This document shows positions 33,781 through 45,639 of a stretch of DNA of 64,000 nucleotides, piece after piece. Position numbers and translations under genes: made by a program. The stretch is taken from NCBI GenBank assembly GCA_030248215.1, contig JASANG010003092.1, positions 1-64,000 of the forward strand. The letters are read 5' to 3'. Under the pieces are notes generated by a model. It searched no databases, was not told the origin of the DNA, and was given only the letters and a program-made list of their open reading frames with translations. This DNA is from Enoplolaimus lenunculus (lineage: Eukaryota > Nematoda > Enoplea > Enoplida > Thoracostomopsidae). Within the stretch, counting starts at the first letter, position 1. Every line of letters starts with the position of its first letter.

Positions 33781-36160
33781 ATTTTCTGGACGGGGCGTAT
33801 GCCCTCCTTTCTAGCCTCCGCCCTCTGGTTCTGCTTTTGTATAGCAGCAAAGCACGTCACGTGGATCCCACTTTGTAAACAAACGGTAGTTTTGCTTGAT
33901 ATTCAGTGCAGCTGATTTAGTGTCCCAATTTTGTAAATTTCTGTTCAACGCATAAACAGGCAGCTAATTTTAGACCGGTAGTTTCATTACATATATGACC
34001 AGAGTTGCACACGACCCACGAGTACGGGTATCCGAGGATAGACGTGGGTCGGGTCAGAAGCTTTTGACGTGGGTATTCTTGCGGGTGAAAAATTTCAAAG
34101 CACAGGTAATTTTGGGGTTTTAATTTTACTTATTTATGATTTAAAAACAAAACATTGACAAAAATCCCTAAAATTTCATATAACTCGCAACTTGGACACT
34201 ATTTTAACTGCGTTTTTTATTTTGTTTCGCTGCCAACTTCGATTTTATGTCTGGTCAAAGTTTGTTCTTTGTTGACCACTACCTAAATTATTTTTGACCT
34301 CCGGTTGAACCCAATACGAAGTTTATCTAAACCTGGGACAAATTATTTAATATTAACGTACTGGAAAATTTTTTTGGAACACTAAAAACGCGAGTAAATG
34401 TGGGTCGCGAATAAAATAACTTTTCGCGGATACAACCGCAGGTAACACGATACGGGTCTATTAACAACTAAGATTGCTACAGACGCGTTGGCAGAAAGCC
34501 GACAAATTTTGGACCAGGATTTCACATGGCTTAAAAACAGTGATAATCTAATTTAAATAAGCCTCCCTGGGACGTCATTCGCTACGGACCGAGACAGATA
34601 GAAGTGGCGCCAGCCTATGTAGACCCAATTTTCTCGCATTAAATTAGTTTAAAGTGTAAAAAATAAACGCTTCTTCAACAGCTCTCTGTGTGTGCCCCTA
34701 CTTCAAAGCAAAAAAAACGCTACAATAAACACAATTCAGACAGGGGAACTGCAAAGCACTGATTGTCTGTTGTGCGGAAAACGTGTCGCGCTAAGCATTT
34801 GCGAACGGTCTACTGAATACAAATTAGGCAAATGTTTTGACCTTCGAAAGATGGAGCCCAAAAATCACAGAACCAGACTCGTATGGTTTGGTGCCTCGAG
34901 GACCAGTCTGTCTAAAGTGCGACGTGTAACCAGCACGTTTTTTATCTCACCTTGGGGTTTAGCTTTGAGTTCAATAGTTAGCGACAATTCTTCATGGTTT
35001 TCAGGTTTATTGTTGCGTCATTTTTAGGCAAATAAAATTTGGCAAATTTTGTAGTGGTTAGTTGTTTTGTATATAATGTTAACGTTCGGGGTTTACGTGG
35101 CTGTAGCAAAGCTAAGAGCAAGACTAAAGGATTGATTCGTGATCTCTTTCCAGCATAGAGTAAACAGTGAACAACTATTGCAAACTGTACATATAAATGT
35201 AATACACAATGCACAGTATAACCAGTCAGACTTGTCCGTTTTACCCGTCGGTAAACGCGGGTCGGTTAAAAAAATTTCTGACGTGGAATACTCGAGAGCA
35301 GAAAATTTACAAAGTGCGTGTAAAAATTCGCTGATCTTTACCGACGTAAAACGATTTTAGACATATTTTTGATTTTAAAAAAACTTGAATTTTTAAACTT
35401 TTTATCATTATGTGAGAAATAATTACATACTTTATTGACACTCACAAACTTACAATGAATATTTGTTGACTTAATACCTCACAGCGTGAACTACTGTACC
35501 AGGAAACGCAAAGCCAAAATCACGGCACGTGTATGACTTATTTATTGCGTGTCAGTTTAGCTTTCGAAGCTATATATACGACCTGATAAATATGATAAAT
35601 AGCTGTTTATTTGTTTACCTTTTGTCGAACTCAACTTATCAAACATAAACTGAACGAGAGAGAGAGAGAGTATCAACTCTATTGCAAAAGGTTTCCGTTA
35701 AAATTATGCTTTGACTACTTTTGCGGTGAAGTTTCATTCATTCATTTGTTCAATGCACATGCACCTTACTATGGAAACGTTTCTACTTCGATTCTGATTA
35801 TTTTTTTTTCATAGGAACCCTTGATACTTTTGTTACTTAAGAGTTCTGAAAAAATATACCCCGTCAAAGAGCAGTTCATGGTTTTTTAGATATAAGCGCA
35901 GTCAGGCAAGCTTTTAGGCAAGCCTAGGTTTTAGCCTTAATTGACATTGGTGGGGATTTATCCGCAAAAGTTTTGTCTGGTGGGATCGGTGCCGAAACAC
36001 GAACTATTAGTTTTTATAATTGGTACACAATGAACGCAGATTAAGCGTCTGGCATCCCTCGAGACCCTTTCTTGGATTATATCGACGTGTTTAATGCAAA
36101 TATGGCTGGGAGACAGTAAACCAGCTTGGCTACGGTCTACATGCAGTATAATGATTGTGT
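33781..36160. other. Gene-free stretch with worn elements
   Basis: An element rich in GGGTCGGGTC/CGACCCACG words spans about 34005-34460 and has an ACCTCCGGTTGAACCC motif inside. A short GA microsatellite lies at about 35655-35672. The open frame at 34692-35027 shows no recognisable domain and no splice support. Confidence 0.4.
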
Positions 36161-36163
36161 TTC

Positions 36164-36607
36164 ATTGGCTGGGTTTTGGAAACCGTACTTAAGTACAACT
36201 TAGTACTTGAGTAAGTTCGAAGTAGTTCGTTAATCATTTTGTCGTTTTTAAAAGCGTACTTAAGTTAAGTGAATACTTAAGTCGCTGATGAAATAAGATA
36301 TATTAGAAATTAATCATTCAGGCATAATAACCTGGTCTAATAGAAACTGTAGACTCATGTTGACTCATTAATATGAAGCAATGCAACTACTTTCTTGTTA
36401 TTACAATGGCTCACATTTTGCGTTCGTCTCTTTTAGTTAAAAATTCAAGTACTTACGTAAGCCTTCGATTTAAGCAATTACTTAAGTAATTACTCAAAGA
36501 AATCCTAAGCCTGAGCCTAAGCTTCAGCAAAACAATAGTCTAAAGCTTAAGCTTAGCCTATTAAAGTCCCGCCGGAAAGCGCTCCGGCCCTGTTCTATGC
36601 TTGGGCC
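36164..36607. repeat. ACTTAAGT-rich foldback joined to a half TTAGGC MITE
   Basis: From GGCTGGGTTTTGGAAACC (about 36164) to about 36500 the sequence carries repeated and inverted TACTTAAGTA words, like the patch at 31220-31300. It then runs into the right half of a TTAGGC MITE: CCTAAGCCTGAGCCTAAGC, the AGTCTAAAGCTTAAGCTTAG core and the right end CCGGCCCTGTTCTATGCTTG followed by GGCC, ending at 36607. One element probably inserted into the other. Confidence 0.5.
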
Positions 36608-37044
36608 ACCGCTGCTATATGAAACCAGAAGCATATTACTTAAATTGGCTAGATTTTAAAAACCATTTATATATTTAACTTTTTAATTAAATATTTAGGA
36701 AAAAATTAATTTTTATTTACCAACGAAATTTTTATAACCAATCAATTTTGACTAGGTTAATATCTATAGTTTGAGCAATCTCCGCGTCACCAGAACGCTA
36801 ATTTGTTTCCAATTATAAATCTTGCACGGGTTATAACTGTTTGCTTGATTTTGCTTCCAAAATCATTTATATATCTGAAACTTCAAACTCAGAATTTTTA
36901 GTTCGACTTTTATTTTGTAATGATTGTTTCGAACAACCCCGGATTCCAAAACTGAACGCGATTTTATTCATGTATGGTTCATTTTGCCAACGAATTTCAC
37001 ACACTTTGCAACGTTCTGATTCAATGGCGGCTAATGTAAGAAGA

Positions 37045-37218
37045 GGGCCGTTACAGCAGTATAAGCATATTCCTAAGCCTAAACCTAAACACGTAAGTTT
37101 AAGCGTAAGAATTAGCTTATACCTAAGCGTACGCGTAAGCAAAAAAATAATCTAAAGCCAACGCTTACTCTATTGCAGTGTCGCGGGAAAACGTTCCGCG
37201 CCTGATCTTTACATAGAT
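37045..37218. mobile_element. TTAGGC-array MITE, left end truncated
   Basis: GGGCCGTTACAGCAGTATAA is followed by CCTAAGCCTAAACCTAAAC, the AATCTAAAGCCAACGCTTAC core and CGTTCCGCGCCTGATCTTTA at the right. The outer left bases of the inverted end are missing. Confidence 0.55.
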
Positions 37219-37749
37219 GAGGCAATACTTCTCCACATATTTTATGACCTAATATGCTGAGAAATGCGCCTCAGGTTTCTGTTTATGTATCTAAAATTTT
37301 GCTAAAATACATTTAGCTGGGACATTACAGTTATATACAGTCAGAGTCAAGTGTCACAGTAAATTTGTTTCAAGTTCATTTCTGCCTCGTGTTACCATTC
37401 TATTAAAGCAGTCTAGAAACAGACGCATTTGGTACGTTGCTTAAAGATAAAACTTTCTATATATATTTTGAATTTGACTTTTTTTGATTGCTGAAAATTT
37501 GTGTCAACGGTTCTTCTATTCGAAATCATGCTTTAAGTGTCAAAAATCAAAATTAACATTAAATATATTGTCGGAAAATTGTTTTTTTTTTCATTTTTCG
37601 CTTCAAATATGCCGCGAGCAAACCTTAAATATCACAAGCCGTGATATTCGGTTGAGAAATATTGAAAAGTCAAATTCGATTTGGTTTAAATAATACTAGC
37701 TATGTATGTTTTTGTGTTTGAAGTAATCTGTTGCTGATATTAACAAATA

Positions 37750-37903
37750 CAGGCCCGTAGTCAAGGCAGGGGGGTAGAACTCAACCCGGCTGTAAAAATG
37801 TTGGCCTCCTTTGTAAAATTTTCAATGTTGCATGTAAGTTAACGAAAACCTTGTATACCCTTATTTTTTACCCTCCTAGCAAGATTAACTGGCTACGGGC
37901 TTG
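37750..37903. mobile_element. hAT-like MITE with CAGGCCCGTAG ends
   Basis: The ends CAGGCCCGTAGTCAAGG and CTGGCTACGGGCTTG are inverted repeats. The flanks AACAAATA (37742-37749) and AACGAATA (37904-37911) match at 7 of 8, the hAT duplication size. It is 154 bp and non-coding. Related, more worn copies lie at about 40911-41078, 45640-45872, 47632-47803, 51204-51867 and 58355-58497. Confidence 0.75.
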
Positions 37904-38338
37904 AACGAATATGATACTGTAGGTAAAATCTGGTCCATTTCCGTTACCGGAATGCTAGAAATTCTGTTTTTATCTCTTTATGTTCATAGTTGGTTGTGAA
38001 TCACTTTGAACTCGTTCAGTTTTCGTATAAAATTGTGGGCAACTGTTCGAATTAAAACAAAAAGAACCAAAAATCATTATAAAACAATCTGGAAAGAAGT
38101 TTGCTTGCATTGTCAATTTTGGCTGTAACTTTTACTTTAACCGAATGAGTATTTTCATAGATCCGTTGTGTTTCTAGAAAAATAAAGCATCTTTTAAACT
38201 AAAATTAAGTAGCTGTTTTCTCTTTCAGTTTATTTTAAATTACTATTTATTTGTGATATTTTGGTCACTATTTGTTTTCGTTATTTTCACTATTTGTTTA
38301 CATCCACACTACTTCTGCCCTTTTAATTTCAAAATTGA

Positions 38339-38762
38339 GATTTAGTTTGAGGTTCCAACTGGGTTAAAGCGATTACTTTGTACTCGTATGCTTAGTATTG
38401 GATTCAAATCAATTTCAACTCGTTCCAGGGGTGGACTTGCGATCTGCTCTACCGGGCAAACGCCCAATTGTCCGGTTGAGTCCAACCCTGGTTCGCTCAA
38501 TTTTAAACAACGAGTTGTTTTGTTCGCTCATTCGTTCTAGCGAAAATCCTGATTTAGTTTGAGGTTCCAACTGGGTTAAAGCGATTACTTTGTACTCGTA
38601 TGCTTAGTATTGGATTCAAATCAATTTCAACTCGTTCCAGGGGTGGACTTGCGATCTGCTGTACCGGGCAAACGCCCAATTGTCCGGTTGAGTCCAACCC
38701 TGGTTCGCTCAATTTTAAACAACGAGTTGTTTTGTTCGCTCATTCGTTCTAGCGAAAATCCT
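38339..38762. repeat. Recent 212-bp tandem duplication
   Basis: Bases 38339-38550 and 38551-38762 are near-identical; I saw a single difference (GCTCTACC vs GCTGTACC). Each copy contains a palindromic segment of about 65 bp, from CAGGGGTGGACTTGCGATC to GGTTGAGTCCAACCCTG, that looks like a tiny foldback element. The open frame at 38610-38843 is a by-product. Confidence 0.9.
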
Positions 38763-39895
38763 CAGGCTAAACAAGGCTTATGGTTCGCTTGCAACATGAC
38801 GCCACTTAGACAAAACCTGTCTGGAGGACTAGTTAAAGCTTGAGATAGACGTTTAAGACAGTAATAATTTATTTAACACTTTTAATACTTGGTACAGGCG
38901 TTTGACTACCTAAGTATAGTTCAGTTTAATTGTCGGAATGAACATAATTCCTTGAATGAATAAGTGGTTAAACCACAACGGAAACGGCACTGGTGTCCGA
39001 ATTAACAGCATTGGAATAGAGTTTAAGAGCGCAATATGGCATGCTCTTGGATGACGTTTGCATTAAGTACAAGTGTAAGCTTTAATCTTTTAAACCAGGG
39101 TTTAGTTTGTAATCTTTAGCTGATTTTAGGTCTATTTTAAATCTAATGGAGGTCATAATTTAAATATTAACCAACGTTGTTCTTATTATTTTTTGCCCAT
39201 TAAATTTCGGAAACTGGTTCACGTGGTGATACAAGACACCCATTTGAATTTTTCTTAAGAACATGGCCCATTTTGGAAAGTTCTGGCCACGCCGCTGTCT
39301 ATGGTGCGATGTCACGGTGCGTAACTTCTGTAACACTAAAATTTAATTCACACTTGCTACCATTTGCATCGTCAACTACCAGTATATCCACATTATTAGT
39401 GTTTATTCCGGCATATAGGCGAATAATTTTGCCAATTATAGTCTTTTTTAGACCACACAAACTACTGTACTTAAAATTTTGGTTTAAAATATTTGTAATC
39501 AAGTGTGCACATAATTTCTCTCGTACCAAATTAGTTTAAATTATATTTTAAAATTTTAGTTTTATTTAAATCTGTAGTTAACGCTCCAATAATAATTTCC
39601 TCAAAATACACCTATGTGCTCTATCCAAGCTCAGGCGCGTAGCCAGCCACGAGCTAGACTGTAGACCCCACCAATCAATAAACCAAAAAACGTGTTGCGC
39701 CTATCTCAAAGTTTACAGAATTTTCGCCTTGCTTTTGTCTGTAATATTAATTAATGCACACTGCTCAAACTTGAGTCCGTTTCAAAGGTTTATTTCAACT
39801 CTATCTTAAATTCTACTCTGGTCATCAATTTTTAGTATATATTTCGTTTTTTTGCAACGATACATAAAGCTATTAACAATAACGATCGAAGGCAA

Positions 39896-40049
39896 GGCCC
39901 ATGTATAGAACAGGGCCGGAACAGTAGTATAAGCGTATTCCTAATCCTAAGCCTAAGCCTAAACCTCAGGAAAAAATTAGTCTAAAGCTTAAACTGACAC
40001 TATTATAGCCCCTCCGAGAAACGACCCGGCCCTGTTCTATACATGAGCC
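39896..40049. mobile_element. TTAGGC-array MITE, complete, perfect 8-bp duplication
   Basis: GAAGGCAA flanks both sides (39888-39895 and 40050-40057). The left end is GGCCCATGTATAGAACAGGG and the right end CCCTGTTCTATACATGAGCC. The interior has CCTAATCCTAAGCCTAAGCC and the AGTCTAAAGCTTAAACTGAC core. This 154-bp copy is the cleanest short form of the family in the window. Confidence 0.85.
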
Positions 40050-40057
40050 GAAGGCAA

Positions 40058-41605
40058 AATAGCAATTTTAAAATTTAGTCCATTAAACGATCTGATTTTA
40101 GCGTAGAGGACAGGATTTGTTCAACGCCTCATTACTCATTACTACGTACGACTACAAGGATTAGCGCAGCTCGTAGGAAAAAACAGAAAACTTTTAGACT
40201 AAACGTTACAAAGTTGTAGTTTTCGCTAATTGAAGTTCATATTAAACTGCAAAGGTTCTATTTTTAGTAGTACTGCAATTAGTTAAATGACACCCGTGTG
40301 TATATTTTAAATTAGCCAGGTCCAGTTGGTGAATGTCTAAAAGTTAGTCGTTTTTCGCATCAAAAACTGTTTAAGTGTCTAATCGGAAAACGTTTGTAGC
40401 GAAACAAAAAAAGTAGAAGGTAATATTACCCTGAAAACTAAACAAAACAAGCGTTATATAACGGCGACAGCTATTCGCTGTACAATTCGTCAACCGACAA
40501 CTTGTAATCCAAAATGTCATCGCGCAGGCACTTCGCAGTTCGTAAGCATACTTCGACTTAACTTTAAGTCGGCAAATGTTTAGAACAAGCGTTGAACAAA
40601 ATCTGAGGAACGAAGGGCAGCCTAAGCGTGAATCAGAACTTAAACCGTAAAATAGGTTCAAGTCTAAATTTACGCTCTAGTCTAGGTCTAAACGCACGCC
40701 TAAGCAATACCAAATTGTACGTGCCCTGATACAATATGTGCTATATGCATTCGCTTACAAAGATTAAAGTTTAAAAATGAGATGGTCATTCAGACTTGAC
40801 AGAAACGATTACAAGAAGTGCCGTCACCTTATAATTTATTAAAATTGCAAATTTGATGCCTCTGGTCTGGCGCATGCTAACAACAGCACAATTAAAAACT
40901 CGCGTTCGCTAGACCGTAGCCAGACGGGTGGTAGGGATGGATTAGATCCCTCAAACAATTCTGCTCCCACCAACGAAGTGTTTCAACCTTACTTGTAAGG
41001 CATCCAAAATCCTTGCACATCGTGATAATTTTAGCCCCTCTGTCCCTACATGCTATTAAGCTGTCTACGGTCCTGTGTGTCCAATTTTTAACGACGCGCA
41101 CTATGACTAGTTTAGAATTCTTAGCTTAAAGTATGTTTAGCAAATTCGACTCTGCCTATCAAACTGCGGTAATGCTCGGTTCATTAGCGGGTGTCCTTTA
41201 TGCATCAATGACCATGGGCAATTTTAGTCCGAAAGGTACTACTTGAGTTAAGAGGCAAACTCAGAATTCGTTGCAAGTAACAATTTAAGCAATGAAGCGT
41301 AATTTCACACGTAAATAAGTATGCGTAGCGCAGCTGTGCTGGTTTTGAACGCCTTACTTGCAGGGTAATGAACAGCGTTGTAGTTTCTAAACTTTATAGT
41401 TGTATTTTGCATTATATGTAAGATACTGTGGTTGCAATTGGGCTGCTACCAGGGTGTAACCCGTTTCCGGTATTTCGATTACTATCACTTCCGATTCAGT
41501 TATTTTTATTATCCGTTTACACTTTGGACTGCGAACAAATTTATTTTTTTAACTATAACATTTTATATTCATGCGAACCGTTCTATTTTAAATTGGACAA
41601 AAAAA

Positions 41606-41636
<31 letters not shown>

Positions 41637-44600
41637 ATGAATGAATAAAGAAATAAATAAATAAACAAGTTAATAAGTAAATATATAAATAAAGTAATAA
41701 ATGAACAAAGAAATAAATGAATAATAACGTATATTTTATCGGGATGCTGGCTTTTGAATCATAATCCGGTTCTGCAAAATGTCCTTTCAATCCTAAACCG
41801 TACAATTTCAGTGGAGACTACGAGTACAGTACTGGCATCCCTGGCTTGTTCACTTATTTAAACTTCGGTGCTGCGCGTCCACAATATGTTGTTCTGATTG
41901 CAATTCTTTAGTCTGACGGACACTAGAAACATTTCTGTGCTATTAATAATCAAATTTATAATTTCAGTAAGCCCCAAACCTTATCCCAGGAAACCCGGAA
42001 CAGATCTGTAGCAGAAACGAAGAAACCAGATGAATTCTAATCCAACTATTTTGATAAATACAAAGAAATCGCATAATCAGATATTCTAACGCGAGGTTAA
42101 ATTTAATACTGCTTTTATTATAAGTAAAATTTATCATCAGGAAAATATACTCAAACTTATAATTTTAATCTTATTCTCATATGGTAATCAAAAAATTACA
42201 AAATTGAATTTTAAAGAAATTAAATTTGAAATTCTTGTTTATGTAAAATATGAATTTTCAAGTTCGCCTCGCCGGGGTTTAAAATAATACCAGCAAGACC
42301 CACGACTTGGATATGTTCCGATATAAAACCTAATTATCTGATTTTAATGAGACAAAAATGCCTCATGCCACCAGCAGCATTTCGACAAGGACATCACCGC
42401 GGGGAGCATTAGGGCCCCACCATCGAACTTTGGCTGGTGCCCCCAAATAGACTTAGCCAGACATTGTGATTAAAATTGCTCTTTCGATCCATTCCAATAT
42501 CATGAATTTCAAGTGTACAGGGCCCTTCAAAATAATTCGGTGTCCCCCAAACGTAGTTTTCTACGGACGCCTCTGCTCTCCGCCAACCAGAACATTTATG
42601 ATGACTCAAATCATAGATAAAAGAACTATGAATTTAGAAAACACGTGAGTTTTGAAACACGATTTTAATCTGTATACTTGCACGAATGATTATGTTGTGA
42701 TTGAAATTTAGCTTCAAAACAACGGGAGATTAATTTCATTTTTATGACATATTTTGCAATATTTGCCAGTATCCTCAAATGTGTGTAGCACCTATAACCA
42801 GTTAGGCATAGGGTTGTAACTTTTGAATGCGCGAAAATAGTGAGTTTTACAATGCTGGTCCATGTATGACAGGCTACCGAGCCAAACGTGGCAACACGAT
42901 GTTCAAGATATCGATGCATTCGTTTTTGACTCCGAGTTTCTCGTTGCTTTGGTTGGCTAAAATTTTTTTCGACTTTTTCTTTGATTCGGTTCGGATAAAC
43001 TTTTTTCAAATTTTCCATTGGAACTGATCGGAAAAGCTTTTTATACCAAGTTTTTTTCTAGCATCGGACTTGTAAAACTTTTTTAGAGTTTCTTCTTGAT
43101 TCGGTTCGTTGAAACTTCTTTTACGAAATCCGTTTAGTGAAACGGCTTGGTGGTCGCAACTTCCATACTTTGGTAAGCGCTTTATGCCTTTTCAAGTTGC
43201 GGTGGTGCACGAGTCCGTAGACCCGCTGAGACTGACATCAAAAATTCGGGTTGACAGCTACAAAAGGAACCGTGTTGCCCAAAGAGTTTTCTTCTTTCAT
43301 TACATGCGGTATGTGCCCCCTTTTAAATAAATTTCGGACCGGGAGTACACAGTTTTATCGTCCCTCCCTGAATTCGCTAGTGCCCCCACTTTTAGGTTAA
43401 GGCTAAACTTAGGCAAGACTTAGTCAAATGCTTAGTCTTAAACGTAGGCATATGTAAATGTTTTCCTAAGCTTTAGCCTGTTAAAACCAAATAAGGATAG
43501 AGTCTGCAAGAGTACTTAAAAGTTAAAATGGTCAAACGTTCACAGTTGCTTTCTGAAGTTTTAATTTTCCGATGAATGAATCTTAAACATATGACTCGGA
43601 CAAGACGATTTGAATCATTAGACTTTCTATTCACACTTACCATTTACTGGAGTCATACGAAATTTATTTTCAATCGCGTTTAGAGAAAGCATACTTTTAG
43701 ATTCGTCTCTCACAGCTCAACCATTTTCGGTCTTAGGTACACTTCATATTTAATAAAGCTCAGGGCCACAACTACTTTTAGGGGGGTGGTGAGGTATGGG
43801 ATGCCTCGTCCTACGGATATCTCTACTCCCCGCTGCCAAAATTTCATTATATGCATTAAGAGGTCTATGGTAGGAAAGTTTCCCCTACCGCCTAGGACTA
43901 TACTTCCATCTCTACTAACAATTCATGGTTGCGGGGCTGGAGTTATGGGATAATAAAATGTTTGAAATTTACCGATACTTATAAAGCTTTTGATATAGAA
44001 ACGATTGAGCTTACGCCCATAAACTACACTATATTCGAAGCACGACACTTTCTTTGTTGTGTGCATTTTAAGAGCAGCCTATTTTGTGTGCTAAATAAAT
44101 GATGCTTAAGAATATATAGCTTTTATATTGCGTAAATATGAAATGTTCTACAAAGGAAACTTCTAAAATTGTGTTTCTACTCAAATTTTACTGAAGAGTT
44201 CTTTGTTTTCATTTGACGTGACGGGTTCCACTTTAGTGCAGGCAAATTTTGACATTTGTTATATTAACACACTAAGCAATCCGGGCCTGTGTTACGTTCA
44301 GGGACGTCCCGCTTTTTCATAGAATTCCAGTAGTGTAAGCTTAGGGTTATTCAAACGTCGAGACTAAGGCTTTGGAATATGCTTAGTCTACTGTTGTTAT
44401 GCTATTAAATATAGCGCTGACCAGCAGCCGAAACAAATGATATTATATTTAGGTCTTTTGAACAGTAAGCCCGCATTTAAAATTATGCTTAAGCGTTGGA
44501 TTAAACTTAGGCTTAGGTTTAGGTAAACGCTTAGACCGTATAAGAGTCTAAATTAGTTGAATACGGTTCCAAGTTGGCGCATTTCTTGTGAATAAATACA

Positions 44601-45600
44601 TGTTTTCTGTTGCTGTAGTAGCCCGATGAAGAGGGGAGACTGATATTTATTTATTTATTTAGCTTCTCCAGAGGGTACCACCCGGTAATTTGGCTACGGA
44701 CTGTTATATATTTTAAACCACACTCCGCCTCCGTTCGTTAATGATATATATCCAGTAATGCAACCTATCCGTTGAATCTAAGGCCACCACCCCTTAAGGG
44801 GTCCCCACTGTAACTGGTTGAAACAAAAATAGCTGAAGTTTTAAAATGCGTCTGGTTTCTCGTTCACTTCGCTCGCGAGTTTGTGGCCCCCACCTTGGAA
44901 TTTGGGGGGAGCTCCCTCTTCTGCCTGCTCCGGAACTAGATTCAATATGACCTATAAATCCCGAGATCTCTAGATCTAAGCTTTGTATTTGTAACAGGGT
45001 GCATTCGAATAGTATCCTATAGGCGAAACTGACGTGTACAAACACAACACAATGCAGATCTAAACGAAGTTGCTTGAATTGCGCAAAGTCGATAATTTGT
45101 AAAAACAAAGCCCGGGCCATGAATTCATTAAAATTTTCTGACGAAATGTCGAATCTTTGGCAAAAGAGTTGCATACGGGCGTTGTTTACCATTAAAAATA
45201 TTCGGTTTTGTCAACAGTTTCAACGAATTTGTTTGTATTTAACCTCTTAAAGTTTAATTACGCGTTATTAATAAAGCCAGCTGAATTCATAATTAATAAA
45301 GGAAACTTGACTTGTATAAAACCACGATTATTAAGAGTATTTCAGATGACAAAGTTTTTTATTAGTTTCACAAACAAAGGTGTAGTGCCGGTGCATGCCG
45401 TGAAATGTGACACTTGTTATTTGATACCTTCATCTTTGAGGTTACGAGAAGTTACCGCTGTTCTATCGTGATATTAATAATATCGCTAGTACGATAACGT
45501 TTTTAATTTTTAAGTCTACACATGTCTTTAATCTATCCGTTTATTATGATTTGCAGTACAATTTAAAGTTCAAACTCTAAGCTTGAAACATTCTAATGTT
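40058..45600. other. Gene-free, repeat-worn stretch
   Basis: No supported gene. Contents: TTAGGC-like fragments at about 40620-40710, 43395-43480 and 44330-44530; a CCGTAGCCAG-type hAT fragment at about 40911-41078; the AATA microsatellite at 41600; a GCACCTATAACCAGTTAG fragment at about 42770. Open frames up to 132 codons (for example 44794-45192 minus, 42665-43018 minus) show no domain and no splice structure. Confidence 0.4.
41600..41727. repeat. AATA tetranucleotide microsatellite
   Basis: A run of AAAT units, perfect for about eight repeats and then interrupted by AATG, AAAG and AAAC variants. Confidence 0.95.
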
Positions 45601-45639
45601 TTACCTTTTGAAGAGATGGGAGCTGTGCGCCTGTAGCCA

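Noticed and set aside
34692-35027. 111-codon plus-strand frame with several cysteines
   Set aside because: Cys spacing fits no zinc-binding pattern I know, and the frame lacks splice support and family resemblance.
36286-36330. CTGATGA..GAAA pattern like a hammerhead ribozyme core
   Set aside because: Only a weak 4-bp AATA/TATT stem can be drawn between the two boxes, and I could not form helices I and III with a cleavage site.
44794-45192. 132-codon minus-strand frame
   Set aside because: No similarity to a known family; it lies in a worn repeat region with no splice sites in support.
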